Of a stretch of 36,203 bases of DNA, positions 7,535 to 16,514 are shown piece by piece (position 1 is the first letter of the stretch; every line of letters starts with the position of its first letter). The notes beneath the pieces were generated by a model that was not told the DNA's origin, searched no databases, and was given only the letters and a program-made list of their open reading frames with translations. The stretch is taken from positions 1 to 36,203 of the forward strand of contig OMZE01000040.1 of NCBI GenBank assembly GCA_900315455.1, read 5' to 3'. This DNA comes from an uncultured Prevotellaceae bacterium. Its GTDB lineage: Bacteria > Bacteroidota > Bacteroidia > Bacteroidales > Bacteroidaceae. The translations under genes were made by a program, and so were the position numbers.

Positions 7535-10516
7535 ATGAGCCTCACCACCCTCCTCACCATCCTCCTCACCACCATTCCCTTAAACTCGGTGGGCAATCCC
7601 TTGAAGAAACCGCCACGCCCGATGAACTACTATCCCGACAGGGGTGACATCGTCTGCGTGAACGGCAACAACCGCTACACTCGTCCACTCTATGGCGGGC
7701 CAACCCGTTTCCGTCTGGAAACCTCCGACCGCCCCGTCTTCGCCACCTACGACAAGGAGCGGAGCATAAACATCGCTTTCTACATTTGGAACGGTGGGCA
7801 ATGGCAACCTCTCGACTCCACCTCGTTTTGCGAGGCGAGATACCAAGGAGGGCGACGCCACTACACCCTCGGCAACGAAACCTGGGGCGAGGCTTCCATG
7901 CAGATAGCCACCTTGGCGACATACGAGGAGGAAGGAGCCATCTGGCAGTTCCGGCAACAAGGTTTCAAAGACACGCCCACCCTCCTGGCCATCGTGCGCC
8001 ACGTAGCCAAAGACAAGATGGTGCGCGATGGTGACTACGGATTGGAGCCCCGAAGCAGTTTCGAGGGGAAGGGCCAACCCCTGCAACAACTATCGTGGAC
8101 CTGCGACAGCGACACCTACATCCTCCTCACGCCCGACAACAGACTGATAGTCGACACGCTGGGCGCATCGCGCTTCGAGAAAGAAGAACAAGGGAGGCTA
8201 TCGTTGGTGAACAGGCTCCGCATCGACACCCCCGACCCCTACATCAACACCCTTGGAGCCAACCTCATGGCAGCAGCCGACGGTCTTTGGGACGGGGAGA
8301 CCTGGCTACATGGATGCTGTGGATGGCGCACACCACTGGCAGGATGGCGGGCAGGATACCTGGCCGACGTACTGGGATGGAACGACCGTGCCATCTCCCA
8401 CTTCAACGCCTATGCCAAGAGCATGGTAACCCAAGTGCCACCTACCTACCCCCACCCAGCGCAAGACAGCGCCTGCAACCTTGCCAGGGCCGAGGAACGA
8501 TGGGGGACACCCATGTACAGCAATGGCTACATCTGCAAACTCCCCGGAAACACCGACAAGATGAGCCATTATGACATGAACCTCAATTACATTGACGAAT
8601 TGCTGTGGCACTTCTGCTACAATGCCGACATCACCTACATGCGGCAGATGTGGCCCATACTCAAGGCCCACCTCGAATGGGAGAAACGAAACTTCGACCC
8701 CGACGGCGACCATCTCTACGATGCTTATTGCTGCATCTGGGCCAGCGACGCCCTTTACTACAACGGTGGAGCGGTGACACACTCCTCGGCCTACAACTAC
8801 CGAGGCAACCGTCTGGCAGCGCGTATTGCCGAAATCATCGGTGAAGACCCCACACCCTATGCCCAGGAAGCCCACGCCATCCTCGAAGCCATGAACCGAC
8901 GCCTATGGCTCAACGACGAAGGGCACTGGGCCGAATACGAAGACCTGATGGGACTGCGTCGCCTGCACAAGAATGCCGCCATATGGTCGGTCTACACGCC
9001 CATCGACTGCGGTGCATGCAGTACCGAGCAAGCCTGGCGTGCCACGGCCTATGCCCACCGTCATCTGCCCCATATCCCTGTGGAATGGACCGGTGAAGGA
9101 CAAATCTCCGCTGATGACGATGAGGGATTCGCCACGGTAAGCACCACCGACTGGATGCCCTACGACTGGAGCACCAACAACGTGGCCCACGCCGAAGTGA
9201 TGAACATGGCATTGGCGCATTTCCTCGCAGGGCGCAATGAAGAAGGATTCAGGCTGCTCAAGAGCGACATGATCGACGGCATGTTTCTCGCTGCGTGTCC
9301 CGGCAACTTCGGACAAATCAGTTATTATGACAAGGCACGCAGCGAAGCCTACCGCGACTTCGGCGACAATGTGGGCATATCGGCAAGGGCCATCGTCAAC
9401 GGACTCTTCGGCATACGTCCCGATGCCCTCTTTGGAGAATGTGTCATCCAACACGCCTTTCCCGATGACTGGGACCACGCCAGTATCTCCACCCCCTATA
9501 TCAACTACACCTTCCGGCGTGAGGGCAACCGGCTCGTCTATGACGTGACACAACATTTCGCCCAACCACTCACCATTATCCTGAGGATACCCACAGGAAG
9601 CGGACAATTCACCGAGATAAGAGGGTCGGCACAACAACAGCAGACACTCACCGCCAACATCATCAGCAAAGGTATGGGCAACAGAGAAGAAGAACCACTC
9701 CTGCCCGACGACCATGGCGAGTCAGCAGACATCGATATGGCCGGACTGGCCGACTTCATTATCGGTGAGAAGCAAATACCCGTCGATATGAGCAAACTGT
9801 GGAATGCCAATGTCGACGACATCTTCCACAACGAGTACCTGTCGCCACGGCCACCCTACACCACCCTCCAGATACCGAAACAAGGCATCGGACAGTGGTG
9901 CCTTCCCCAACGCACGGCACATATCGAGGATGATGGTCTGCGGGCTAAAAGCGTGAACGGACTGTTCGACACCGGTATCGGTGTGAGTTTCCTCACACCT
10001 GCCGAAGGACACAACATCGCATACACCTCGCTCTGGGACAACTATCCCGACAGCATCGTGATACCCCTCAAGGGGAAAGCCTCGTATGCCTGTCTGCTCC
10101 TGGCAGGAAGTACCAACAATATGCAGAGCCGCATCGACAACGGCATCGTATGCGTGGAATACCGCGACGGCAGCAGCGACACCCTGCATCTGGAGAATCC
10201 CATCAACTGGTGCCCCATCGAACAGGAATACTACATCGACCAACTGGCCTTCACCGCCGCCTCGCTGCGCCCCTACCGCGTTCACTTAGGCAGTGGCACC
10301 GTGGCCCGTGAACTGGCTCCCATCGTTGGCACAGGCTCTTTCGACAACACCGTACCCGGCAACCCCGACAGTGCCGAACCAAGAGTTATCGACTGTGGTG
10401 CCGCTGAGATACTGAAGATGCCGCTCAACCCCCGCAAAAAACTGCGCCGGCTCACGCTACGAACACTCTCCAACGATGTCGTAATAGGACTGATGGCTGT
10501 CTCACTGCTGAAGTGA
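7535..10516 (+). CDS. Secreted six-hairpin glycosidase-like protein (DUF4450-like)
   Basis: A 993-residue protein with a short signal-peptide-like N-terminus (MSLTTLLTILLTTIPLNSVG). It has an N-terminal beta-rich region (about 30-220), a central (alpha/alpha)6-barrel-like region (about 230-650) rich in Trp, Asp and Glu (LHGCCGWRTPLAGWRAGYLAD, YDAYCCIWASDALYYNGG, TDWMPYDWSTNN) and C-terminal beta domains. Length and layout resemble the Bacteroidota DUF4450-containing glycosidase-like family found in polysaccharide-utilisation settings; that name is from memory of the family and is moderately sure. It follows the CE2-like esterase by 34 bp and shares its high G+C, so the two form a natural deacetylation/hydrolysis pair. 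No SusC/SusD pair is in the window. The catalytic acids are not assigned. Confidence 0.65.
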   Translation: MSLTTLLTILLTTIPLNSVGNPLKKPPRPMNYYPDRGDIVCVNGNNRYTRPLYGGPTRFRLETSDRPVFATYDKERSINIAFYIWNGGQWQPLDSTSFCEARYQGGRRHYTLGNETWGEASMQIATLATYEEEGAIWQFRQQGFKDTPTLLAIVRHVAKDKMVRDGDYGLEPRSSFEGKGQPLQQLSWTCDSDTYILLTPDNRLIVDTLGASRFEKEEQGRLSLVNRLRIDTPDPYINTLGANLMAAADGLWDGETWLHGCCGWRTPLAGWRAGYLADVLGWNDRAISHFNAYAKSMVTQVPPTYPHPAQDSACNLARAEERWGTPMYSNGYICKLPGNTDKMSHYDMNLNYIDELLWHFCYNADITYMRQMWPILKAHLEWEKRNFDPDGDHLYDAYCCIWASDALYYNGGAVTHSSAYNYRGNRLAARIAEIIGEDPTPYAQEAHAILEAMNRRLWLNDEGHWAEYEDLMGLRRLHKNAAIWSVYTPIDCGACSTEQAWRATAYAHRHLPHIPVEWTGEGQISADDDEGFATVSTTDWMPYDWSTNNVAHAEVMNMALAHFLAGRNEEGFRLLKSDMIDGMFLAACPGNFGQISYYDKARSEAYRDFGDNVGISARAIVNGLFGIRPDALFGECVIQHAFPDDWDHASISTPYINYTFRREGNRLVYDVTQHFAQPLTIILRIPTGSGQFTEIRGSAQQQQTLTANIISKGMGNREEEPLLPDDHGESADIDMAGLADFIIGEKQIPVDMSKLWNANVDDIFHNEYLSPRPPYTTLQIPKQGIGQWCLPQRTAHIEDDGLRAKSVNGLFDTGIGVSFLTPAEGHNIAYTSLWDNYPDSIVIPLKGKASYACLLLAGSTNNMQSRIDNGIVCVEYRDGSSDTLHLENPINWCPIEQEYYIDQLAFTAASLRPYRVHLGSGTVARELAPIVGTGSFDNTVPGNPDSAEPRVIDCGAAEILKMPLNPRKKLRRLTLRTLSNDVVIGLMAVSLLK

Positions 10517-10540
10517 ATCTATTATCCAATCTTATTTTTC

Positions 10541-11506
10541 ATGACCCATTATCCCCAAGATAAAGTTAGATTACAATGGATAGACGCCCTACGGGCATTT
10601 GCCATCCTGCTTGTCGTATATGGTCACCATGCCAGCACGCCCGTTTTCTCGGCTTTTTTCAATCCCGTAAAAATGCCGTTGTTCTTCGCCCTCTCCGGTT
10701 ATCTATTTCACATCAAGGCTGGTGGCGATAAGGCTTTTTTCAAGAGGACACTGCGCTCTCTCATCATTCCCTGGCTTAGCCTGACCATCATTCCATTGCT
10801 GGTTGCCATTCCTATCAAGGGCATGGACTACATCATGGATTCCATAATAAAAGTCGTCACAGGCGAGATGTTTTGGTTCATGCCATGTTTTATCATCGCA
10901 AATATCATCTTTTATTATATTATCAAACTCACGCGGAATCGTCAACTACCAATAGTTCTCTGTATTTTGGCCTTCTCGGCAATAGGTTATATATTAAGGA
11001 GAAAACATATCTTGGATCTCTGCATGATTAATATGGCCATGATGGTGCAGTTCTATTTCCTGATAGGTCATCTTTACAAGAAGTATGAAAAACGTCTGCA
11101 GGGTTATTTTAAACAGACAGGCATAATGCTTTTATTATGCTATCTTGCCATAGGGGTCTTTTTTTTCCCAGAAAGCAAGACAGATGTACATAACGCCTTT
11201 TTCCACAACCTGCCAATATGCACGCTCATGACAACAATAGGGGTAACAGGGCTGTTCATGTTGTCATCAACCATCTCCAACTATCCCAAATGGCTACTCA
11301 TGGTTGGAATGAATTCCCTGGTCATCTACATGTTCGACACATATTTGGAAATACCCGTTACGTTGTTCTATCATTTCAACGACCAATTGTATATCGTCAC
11401 GTTTTTTGCCACCGTCATTTATACTGCTTATAGTTCCACCATGAGCATCATAATAGCCAAGTTCATCAACAAATTCTTCCCATGGGCTACCGGACATAGA
11501 GGGTAG
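10541..11506 (+). CDS. Acyltransferase 3 family membrane protein (O-acetyltransferase-like)
   Basis: A 321-residue integral membrane protein with about ten hydrophobic segments. The N-terminal motif WIDALRAFAILLVVYGHH (13-30) is the acyltransferase-3 signature containing the catalytic-site His, and it is followed by MPLFFALSGYLFH. The family moves acetyl (or other acyl) groups from the cytoplasm to exported sugars. Relatives are fucose 4-O-acetylase, OatA and WecH. It starts 24 bp after the glycosidase gene but is clearly more AT-rich than the genes on both sides, suggesting insertion into this locus. The acceptor may be a surface glycan; nothing in the sequence defines it. Confidence 0.85.
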   Translation: MTHYPQDKVRLQWIDALRAFAILLVVYGHHASTPVFSAFFNPVKMPLFFALSGYLFHIKAGGDKAFFKRTLRSLIIPWLSLTIIPLLVAIPIKGMDYIMDSIIKVVTGEMFWFMPCFIIANIIFYYIIKLTRNRQLPIVLCILAFSAIGYILRRKHILDLCMINMAMMVQFYFLIGHLYKKYEKRLQGYFKQTGIMLLLCYLAIGVFFFPESKTDVHNAFFHNLPICTLMTTIGVTGLFMLSSTISNYPKWLLMVGMNSLVIYMFDTYLEIPVTLFYHFNDQLYIVTFFATVIYTAYSSTMSIIIAKFINKFFPWATGHRG

Positions 11507-11527
11507 TGCTATCACAAATACTGCGCC

Positions 11528-13144
11528 ATGTCGTGTTTCCATCCCCTCCATAACCATCTCAAGCCTCCCGAGAGGCTCAACAATCCCTTCGGATATGTGC
11601 CTTCGCCATTATGCCAACTGGCAGCGGGCGAAACACAACGGTTTATTCTGTCGCAGGACTCCTGGCAAGAGGAACTCCACCAAGGCAAGATGTTTGGTGT
11701 GCTCGTGGTAGAAAACCATGAGGGTGTTCTGGGTTTCCTTGCCGCCTATTCCGGACTCCTCGCCAACCGCAACGACTGGGAATGGTTTGTGCCGCCCGTT
11801 TTCGATGCCCAACAACCCGACGGACATTTCAAGAAAGAAGAGGCGGTCATCAGCCAGATCAACAAGCGGCTCAACCTTTTGCCACAATCCAGCGAATGGC
11901 AACAGGCACAACGCAAACTGGAGGAGATGCGGCAAACACAAGCCGCCGAACTTTCAGCCTACAAGCAACGTATGGCAGAAGCCAAGGCCAAACGCGACAT
12001 CGTAAGAGAAGCCCGGGAAAAAGACCCCACCCTGCCATCCGAAGAGGAACTGGCCAAAGAAAGTCAGAAGATGAAGGCAGACTTGAGAAGGCTAAAAAAA
12101 CGACATGCCGAAGCACTGGCGGCACAAGAGGCCATTTGGAGAAATATGCAGGCCGAAGCCGATGCCCTCAAGCAAGAGCGACGACAACGGTCAGAAGCCT
12201 TGCAACGATGGCTCTTCTCCCATTTTGCAGTACTCAATGCCAAGGGAGAAAAACGACACCTGCTCGACATCTTTGCCCATACACCAACACCTATTCCCCC
12301 GTCAGGAGCCGGTGACTGCTGCGCTCCCAAACTACTGCAATATGCCTACTTGCACCATATGCGCCCACTCTCTATTGCCGAGTTCTGGTGGGGAGACTCA
12401 CCTGTGGGGACACTGCGCCGCCATCTCGCCTATTACCCGGCTTGTCGTGGCAAATGTCTGCCCATCCTCACCCATATGCTTCAAGGCATCGACGTAGACG
12501 ACAACCCATGGGAAAAAACCACGGAAGCAACTCCCGCAGTCATCTTTGAAGACCAATGGATAATGGTGGTCAACAAGCCAGCAGGCATGCTCTCCGTGCC
12601 AGGAAAGAGAGAAAAACAATCAGTATGGAAGTTTGCGCAAAGCCATTGTCCAAAGGCAGATGGACCACTCATTGTCCATCGGCTCGACATGGCTACTTCG
12701 GGTGTGCTCGTAATAGCCAAAACCAAAAGGATACACCAACACCTACAAGCACAATTCCACCACCGCACTGTTGAGAAACAATATGTGGCACTGCTCGAAA
12801 CGCCATTGCCACCCCAAATGCCCAACGAGGGCACCATCAGCCTGCCGTTGTGCGCCGACCCATTGGACCGGCCGCTACAACGGGTAGACATGGTGCAAGG
12901 CAAACCCGCCGTCACACATTATGCCACCTCCGACGGCCAGCGCGTCACCCTATATCCCAAGACCGGTCGCACCCACCAACTACGTGTGCACTGCGCACAC
13001 CCCGACGGGCTCAACCGCCCCATCAAGGGCGACACACTCTATGGCACACCTTCCGACCGGCTCTACCTGCATGCCGAAGCCATTACCATTACCCACCCCA
13101 TCAGTGGAGAACGCATGACATTCAAGGCTGAATCACCATTCTGA
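11528..13144 (+). CDS. RluA-family pseudouridine synthase with long N-terminal extension
   Basis: A 538-residue protein. The C-terminal part (about 335-538) is an RluA/RsuA-type pseudouridine synthase: VVNKPAGMLSVPG, the catalytic motif HRLDMATSG (Asp387) and KTGRTHQLRVH. These enzymes isomerise uridines in rRNA or tRNA. The first 335 residues are not part of the catalytic fold. They include a globular start (FGVLVVENHEGVLGFLAAYSG) and a charged Glu/Lys/Arg/Gln-rich coiled coil (about 120-235). Extended RluA proteins of this shape are common in Bacteroidales. There is no S4 domain. Which base is modified cannot be told from the sequence. It is convergent with the pyridoxamine kinase gene, and the 89-bp gap between them shows no convincing terminator. 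Confidence 0.88.
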   Translation: MSCFHPLHNHLKPPERLNNPFGYVPSPLCQLAAGETQRFILSQDSWQEELHQGKMFGVLVVENHEGVLGFLAAYSGLLANRNDWEWFVPPVFDAQQPDGHFKKEEAVISQINKRLNLLPQSSEWQQAQRKLEEMRQTQAAELSAYKQRMAEAKAKRDIVREAREKDPTLPSEEELAKESQKMKADLRRLKKRHAEALAAQEAIWRNMQAEADALKQERRQRSEALQRWLFSHFAVLNAKGEKRHLLDIFAHTPTPIPPSGAGDCCAPKLLQYAYLHHMRPLSIAEFWWGDSPVGTLRRHLAYYPACRGKCLPILTHMLQGIDVDDNPWEKTTEATPAVIFEDQWIMVVNKPAGMLSVPGKREKQSVWKFAQSHCPKADGPLIVHRLDMATSGVLVIAKTKRIHQHLQAQFHHRTVEKQYVALLETPLPPQMPNEGTISLPLCADPLDRPLQRVDMVQGKPAVTHYATSDGQRVTLYPKTGRTHQLRVHCAHPDGLNRPIKGDTLYGTPSDRLYLHAEAITITHPISGERMTFKAESPF

Positions 13145-13233
13145 GGAGTAAAAGGGGTGTTGCGATGAAGCCTTTCTGCCCCACGACAACAGCGGAGCCT
13201 AAAGGGACAAAAAAACATTAAAGGAAAATCGGG

Positions 13234-14049
13234 TTAAACCAGATTGAGGAAATTCTCTACAGGGATACCACGGTTTTTGTCCACATTGTCCTTGTTGAGT
13301 TCGATGAGCCTTGCCACGGCATCCATGCCCTTGCGGGTAGATTGTTCCAAAGGTTCTCCCTGCAAGAGATGGCCTATAAGCACCGCAGAAAAGATGTCGC
13401 CAGTGCCTGGGAAATGAACGGGGATCTCAGTATATTCAAGAGTGAACCGGGAATCGCTGGAATGATTGTAGCCTATCACACAATGCTTGCCATCGACAAT
13501 CATACTCGTTACAATCACCGACTTGGCACCGATTTTCCTCAACGCATCTACCAGTCTGTTGGCTTCCTCCTCTGTCATACCATCCTTTCTGTATTCCGTA
13601 TCAGTGAGATAACAAGCCTCGGTGTAATTGGGATAGATGAGATGCGCCACCGACAGCATCTCACGCATGCTGTTGATAGCCGATGGAGTGACCCCATTGT
13701 AGAGTTTTCCTTCATCACCCATAATAGGGTCGACGAAAATGGTGGTGCCGTTGGCTGCCTGTTCACGGCAATACTCCGACACGATACTGGCCTGCCTCTC
13801 CGAGGCGATGAACCCTGTGGCAATGGCATCGAAACCAAAACCCAACTCCTTCCATACTGGGAAAACACCCTTGATATAGTCGGTAGTATCGAGGATGTTG
13901 AACTTGCCATAATCCAGCGTATTGGAAACCAATGCCGTAGGCAGGTTGTAGACAGGATGGCCCATATACGAGAGGATGGGCAACATAGCAGCCGTAGCCA
14001 CCTTGCCATATCCTGCGATATCATTGATAAGAAGTATCTGCTTGTTCAT
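13234..14049 (-). CDS. Pyridoxamine/pyridoxal kinase (PdxY-like)
   Basis: A 271-residue ribokinase-fold kinase that phosphorylates pyridoxal or pyridoxamine in vitamin B6 salvage. The N-terminal NDIAGYGKVA (9-18) matches the substrate-binding start of PdxK/PdxY, followed by FVDPIMGDEGKLY (105-117). The C-terminal HFPGTGDIFSAVL (212-224) carries the anion hole and catalytic Asp218. It is a single gene with its own minus-strand promoter 48-79 bp upstream. PdxY and PdxK cannot be separated with confidence here, so I leave the symbol blank. Confidence 0.87.
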   Translation of the reverse strand: MNKQILLINDIAGYGKVATAAMLPILSYMGHPVYNLPTALVSNTLDYGKFNILDTTDYIKGVFPVWKELGFGFDAIATGFIASERQASIVSEYCREQAANGTTIFVDPIMGDEGKLYNGVTPSAINSMREMLSVAHLIYPNYTEACYLTDTEYRKDGMTEEEANRLVDALRKIGAKSVIVTSMIVDGKHCVIGYNHSSDSRFTLEYTEIPVHFPGTGDIFSAVLIGHLLQGEPLEQSTRKGMDAVARLIELNKDNVDKNRGIPVENFLNLV

Positions 14050-14096
14050 TCTCTAAATTGTTAACGGAAGCAAGTGATGATGGTAAATTTTGGCGG

Positions 14097-14128
14097 CAAA
14101 GGTACGATTAAGCGAGCGGAAATCCAAA
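14097..14128 (-). promoter_or_regulatory. Promoter of the pyridoxamine kinase gene
   Basis: The minus strand has TACCTTTG (14097-14104) with TTTG (14125-14128) 20 bp upstream, matching the Bacteroidota consensus. It lies 47 bp before the kinase start at 14049. Confidence 0.75.
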
Positions 14129-14205
14129 TTTTTGGAACAGCGAAGGCAAAGAAATGATTATTTTTTTGCTGAGTCGTGAGAAAAATCGACTTTCGGTCAA
14201 TTTTA

Positions 14206-14254
14206 TTTGGAATTTCCCGAGCATGAGTACCTTCGCTGCGAAGCAGCAAAGGTA
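14206..14254 (+). promoter_or_regulatory. Palindromic -7 region upstream of glycosidase gene
   Basis: TTTG (14206-14209) precedes TACCTTCG (14228-14235) by 18 bp. The box starts a near-perfect 12-bp hairpin (14228-14239 with 14243-14254, one mismatch, loop GAA) whose other arm is a perfect minus-strand TACCTTTG. A second plus-strand box, TATATTTG, lies at 14329-14336, only 4 bp before the ATG, without a clear -33 element. Either could serve the gene at 14341. Confidence 0.45.
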
Positions 14255-14340
14255 ATAAAAACGGGAAAAGAATGGAACAAATCAATAAGAATTCAATGGT
14301 TTATGGCGGATTTCTCATAATAATAGGTTATATTTGCAAC

Positions 14341-16485
14341 ATGAAAAGAAATCTATTGACCATTATTCTATACTTGGCTGCATTAACCTCTTTTGCCCAG
14401 CCCATCGACCGTGAAGAGGTAGTGCGACGCAACAACCCCCATGTAACCAGTCTCGACACGCTCGCTTCGCTCACCGTGGGGAACGGAGGATTTGCCTTCA
14501 CCGTGGATGCTACCGGGCTACAGTCGTTTCCACAACTGTATGCCAATGGCGTGCCTCTTGGGACAATGAGCGACTGGGGGTGGCACAGTTTCGACAATCC
14601 CGAGAATTACCGGCCAGAAGAGGCACTGAAGGCCTTTGACTTCGGTCATGGGCATACCGAATTCTACGCCACGCAGTTCAATGAGAAAGGAAGAGCACAA
14701 GGAGCCGCCAACTGGTATCGCCAGAATCCCCATCGCATGCACCTGGGTGCCATCGGTCTTCAACTCGACCCTGACAGTGTGAGCGACATCATACAGACCC
14801 TCGATCTCTGGACCGGCATCATCGACAGTTGGTTCAGTTATCATGGTCACCGTTACCATGTGCAGACCGTCTGCCATCCTGAGCGCGACATGATAGCCAC
14901 ACGTATCGTATCCTCGGGGGAAAAGACACTGCGTTTGGTATTTCCCTACCCCACAGGCAACCACAGCGATGATGGCTGCAACTGGGACGAATGGGAGAAA
15001 AACATCACCTCGTTTGAGGGTATCAGCGGCTGCCACACCGACACCTTGCGCCGCGTTCTCGACGGCCAGTCGCGCTTCGACGATGCCGACTACTTCGTGG
15101 CACTCAACTGGAGTGAGGGGCACCGCAACTACGTAAACACGAACGGTGATGTGCCACAATGGAACATCAACCTCTTTCATGTAGCAGATACCGACACCAC
15201 GGTGTCACTCACCTGTGAGTTCTTTGAACGGAAAGACCCATCGCGCCCTCTGCTCACCTTCGATGACGTGGCAGAAGCCTCACGCCAACACTGGCGAGAC
15301 TACTGGCAGCGAGGGGCCATTGTTGACTTTTCTCATTGTACCGACCCCAGGGCAAAGGAACTGGAGCGGCGTGTGGTGCTCAGCCAATACCTGCTGGCAG
15401 TGAACGATGCCGGCGACACCCCGCCACAGGAGACCGGCCTCACCTATAATTCCTGGTTTGGCAAGTTCCACCTCGAGATGATATGGTGGCATCAGGCACA
15501 GTTTGCCCTTTGGGGACATCCCGAACTGTTGGAGCACTCCCTCGACTGGTATTTCTCCGCAGAGCCTATGGCCCGTGAAATAGCCCATCGGCAAGGTTTT
15601 GAGGGAGTGAGGTGGATGAAGATGACCGACCCCTCAGCAGCAGAAGCCCCCTCAAAAGTAGGCAGTTTCCTCATTTGGCAGCAACCCCACCCCATCTACT
15701 TGGCCGAACTGCTCTACCGTGCCTCCGACTCACTTGGCAAAGCCCGAATCCTGGATAAATACAGCAAGATTGTTGACGAAACAGCCACCTTCATGGCTTC
15801 CTTCGCCACATACGACAAGAACAGCGGACGATACGTGCTCAAGGGCTGCATACCAGCTCAGGAGACCCTGCGGGCCGACGAGACCATCAACCCACCTTTC
15901 GAACTATCGTATTGGCGATACGGCCTACTCACCGCCCAACGATGGCGTGAGCGACAACAGTTGCCCCACAACAGCCGATGGGACGAGGTCATCGACCAAC
16001 TCTCCGCCCTCGCCATGAAAGACAGTCTGTATCTGGCGGCAGAGACAGCCCCACAGACCTACACCGACATACGGTTCACCAGCGACCATATGGCTGTGCT
16101 CGGTGCCGTGGGTGTATTGCCCATGACACCCCAAGCCGACAGCACCATCATGCGCAACACCCTGCACTGGGTGCTCGAGCACTGGAACTGGGACAAGACT
16201 TGGGGATGGGACTTCCCCATGACCGCCATGAATGCCGCCCGTATGAGTGAGCCCCACCATGCCGTGGACGCCCTGCTCATGCCACAACGCACCAACACCT
16301 ATCTGGCAAACGGGCACAACTACCAAGACCAGCGTCTGCGTATCTATCTCCCCGGCAACGGAGGACTGCTCACCGCCGTAGCGATGATGTGCGCAGGATG
16401 GGACGGCTCACCAACCCCCAACCCCGGTTTCCCCGCCGACGGACAGTGGGATGTGAGGTGGGAAGGTCTATTGCCCCTACCCTAA
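14341..16485 (+). CDS. Secreted six-hairpin glycosidase-like protein (GH65-like fold)
   Basis: A 714-residue protein from the ATG at 14341. An upstream in-frame ATG at 14272 would spoil the signal peptide MKRNLLTIILYLAALTSFAQ. The N-terminal half is a beta-sandwich-like region (LASLTVGNGGFAFTVDATGLQSFP, GWHSFDNPENYR). The second half is an (alpha/alpha)6 barrel with FGKFHLEMIWWHQAQFALWGHPE, WRYGLLTAQRWRERQ and WNWDKTWGWDFPMTAMNAAR. This two-part layout is that of clan GH-L-like and GH65/GH95-like six-hairpin enzymes. Closely similar proteins of about this size are common and uncharacterised in Bacteroidota. Activity is probably on a plant or host oligosaccharide in the periplasm. Catalytic residues are not assigned with confidence. 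Confidence 0.72.
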   Translation: MKRNLLTIILYLAALTSFAQPIDREEVVRRNNPHVTSLDTLASLTVGNGGFAFTVDATGLQSFPQLYANGVPLGTMSDWGWHSFDNPENYRPEEALKAFDFGHGHTEFYATQFNEKGRAQGAANWYRQNPHRMHLGAIGLQLDPDSVSDIIQTLDLWTGIIDSWFSYHGHRYHVQTVCHPERDMIATRIVSSGEKTLRLVFPYPTGNHSDDGCNWDEWEKNITSFEGISGCHTDTLRRVLDGQSRFDDADYFVALNWSEGHRNYVNTNGDVPQWNINLFHVADTDTTVSLTCEFFERKDPSRPLLTFDDVAEASRQHWRDYWQRGAIVDFSHCTDPRAKELERRVVLSQYLLAVNDAGDTPPQETGLTYNSWFGKFHLEMIWWHQAQFALWGHPELLEHSLDWYFSAEPMAREIAHRQGFEGVRWMKMTDPSAAEAPSKVGSFLIWQQPHPIYLAELLYRASDSLGKARILDKYSKIVDETATFMASFATYDKNSGRYVLKGCIPAQETLRADETINPPFELSYWRYGLLTAQRWRERQQLPHNSRWDEVIDQLSALAMKDSLYLAAETAPQTYTDIRFTSDHMAVLGAVGVLPMTPQADSTIMRNTLHWVLEHWNWDKTWGWDFPMTAMNAARMSEPHHAVDALLMPQRTNTYLANGHNYQDQRLRIYLPGNGGLLTAVAMMCAGWDGSPTPNPGFPADGQWDVRWEGLLPLP

Positions 16486-16514
16486 CACCAAATGAAAAAA
16501 CCTAAGAAGAAAAC

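Noticed and set aside
8903-9715. Minus-strand ORF of 270 codons
   Set aside because: Antisense shadow of the GC-rich glycosidase-like gene; no signature motifs.
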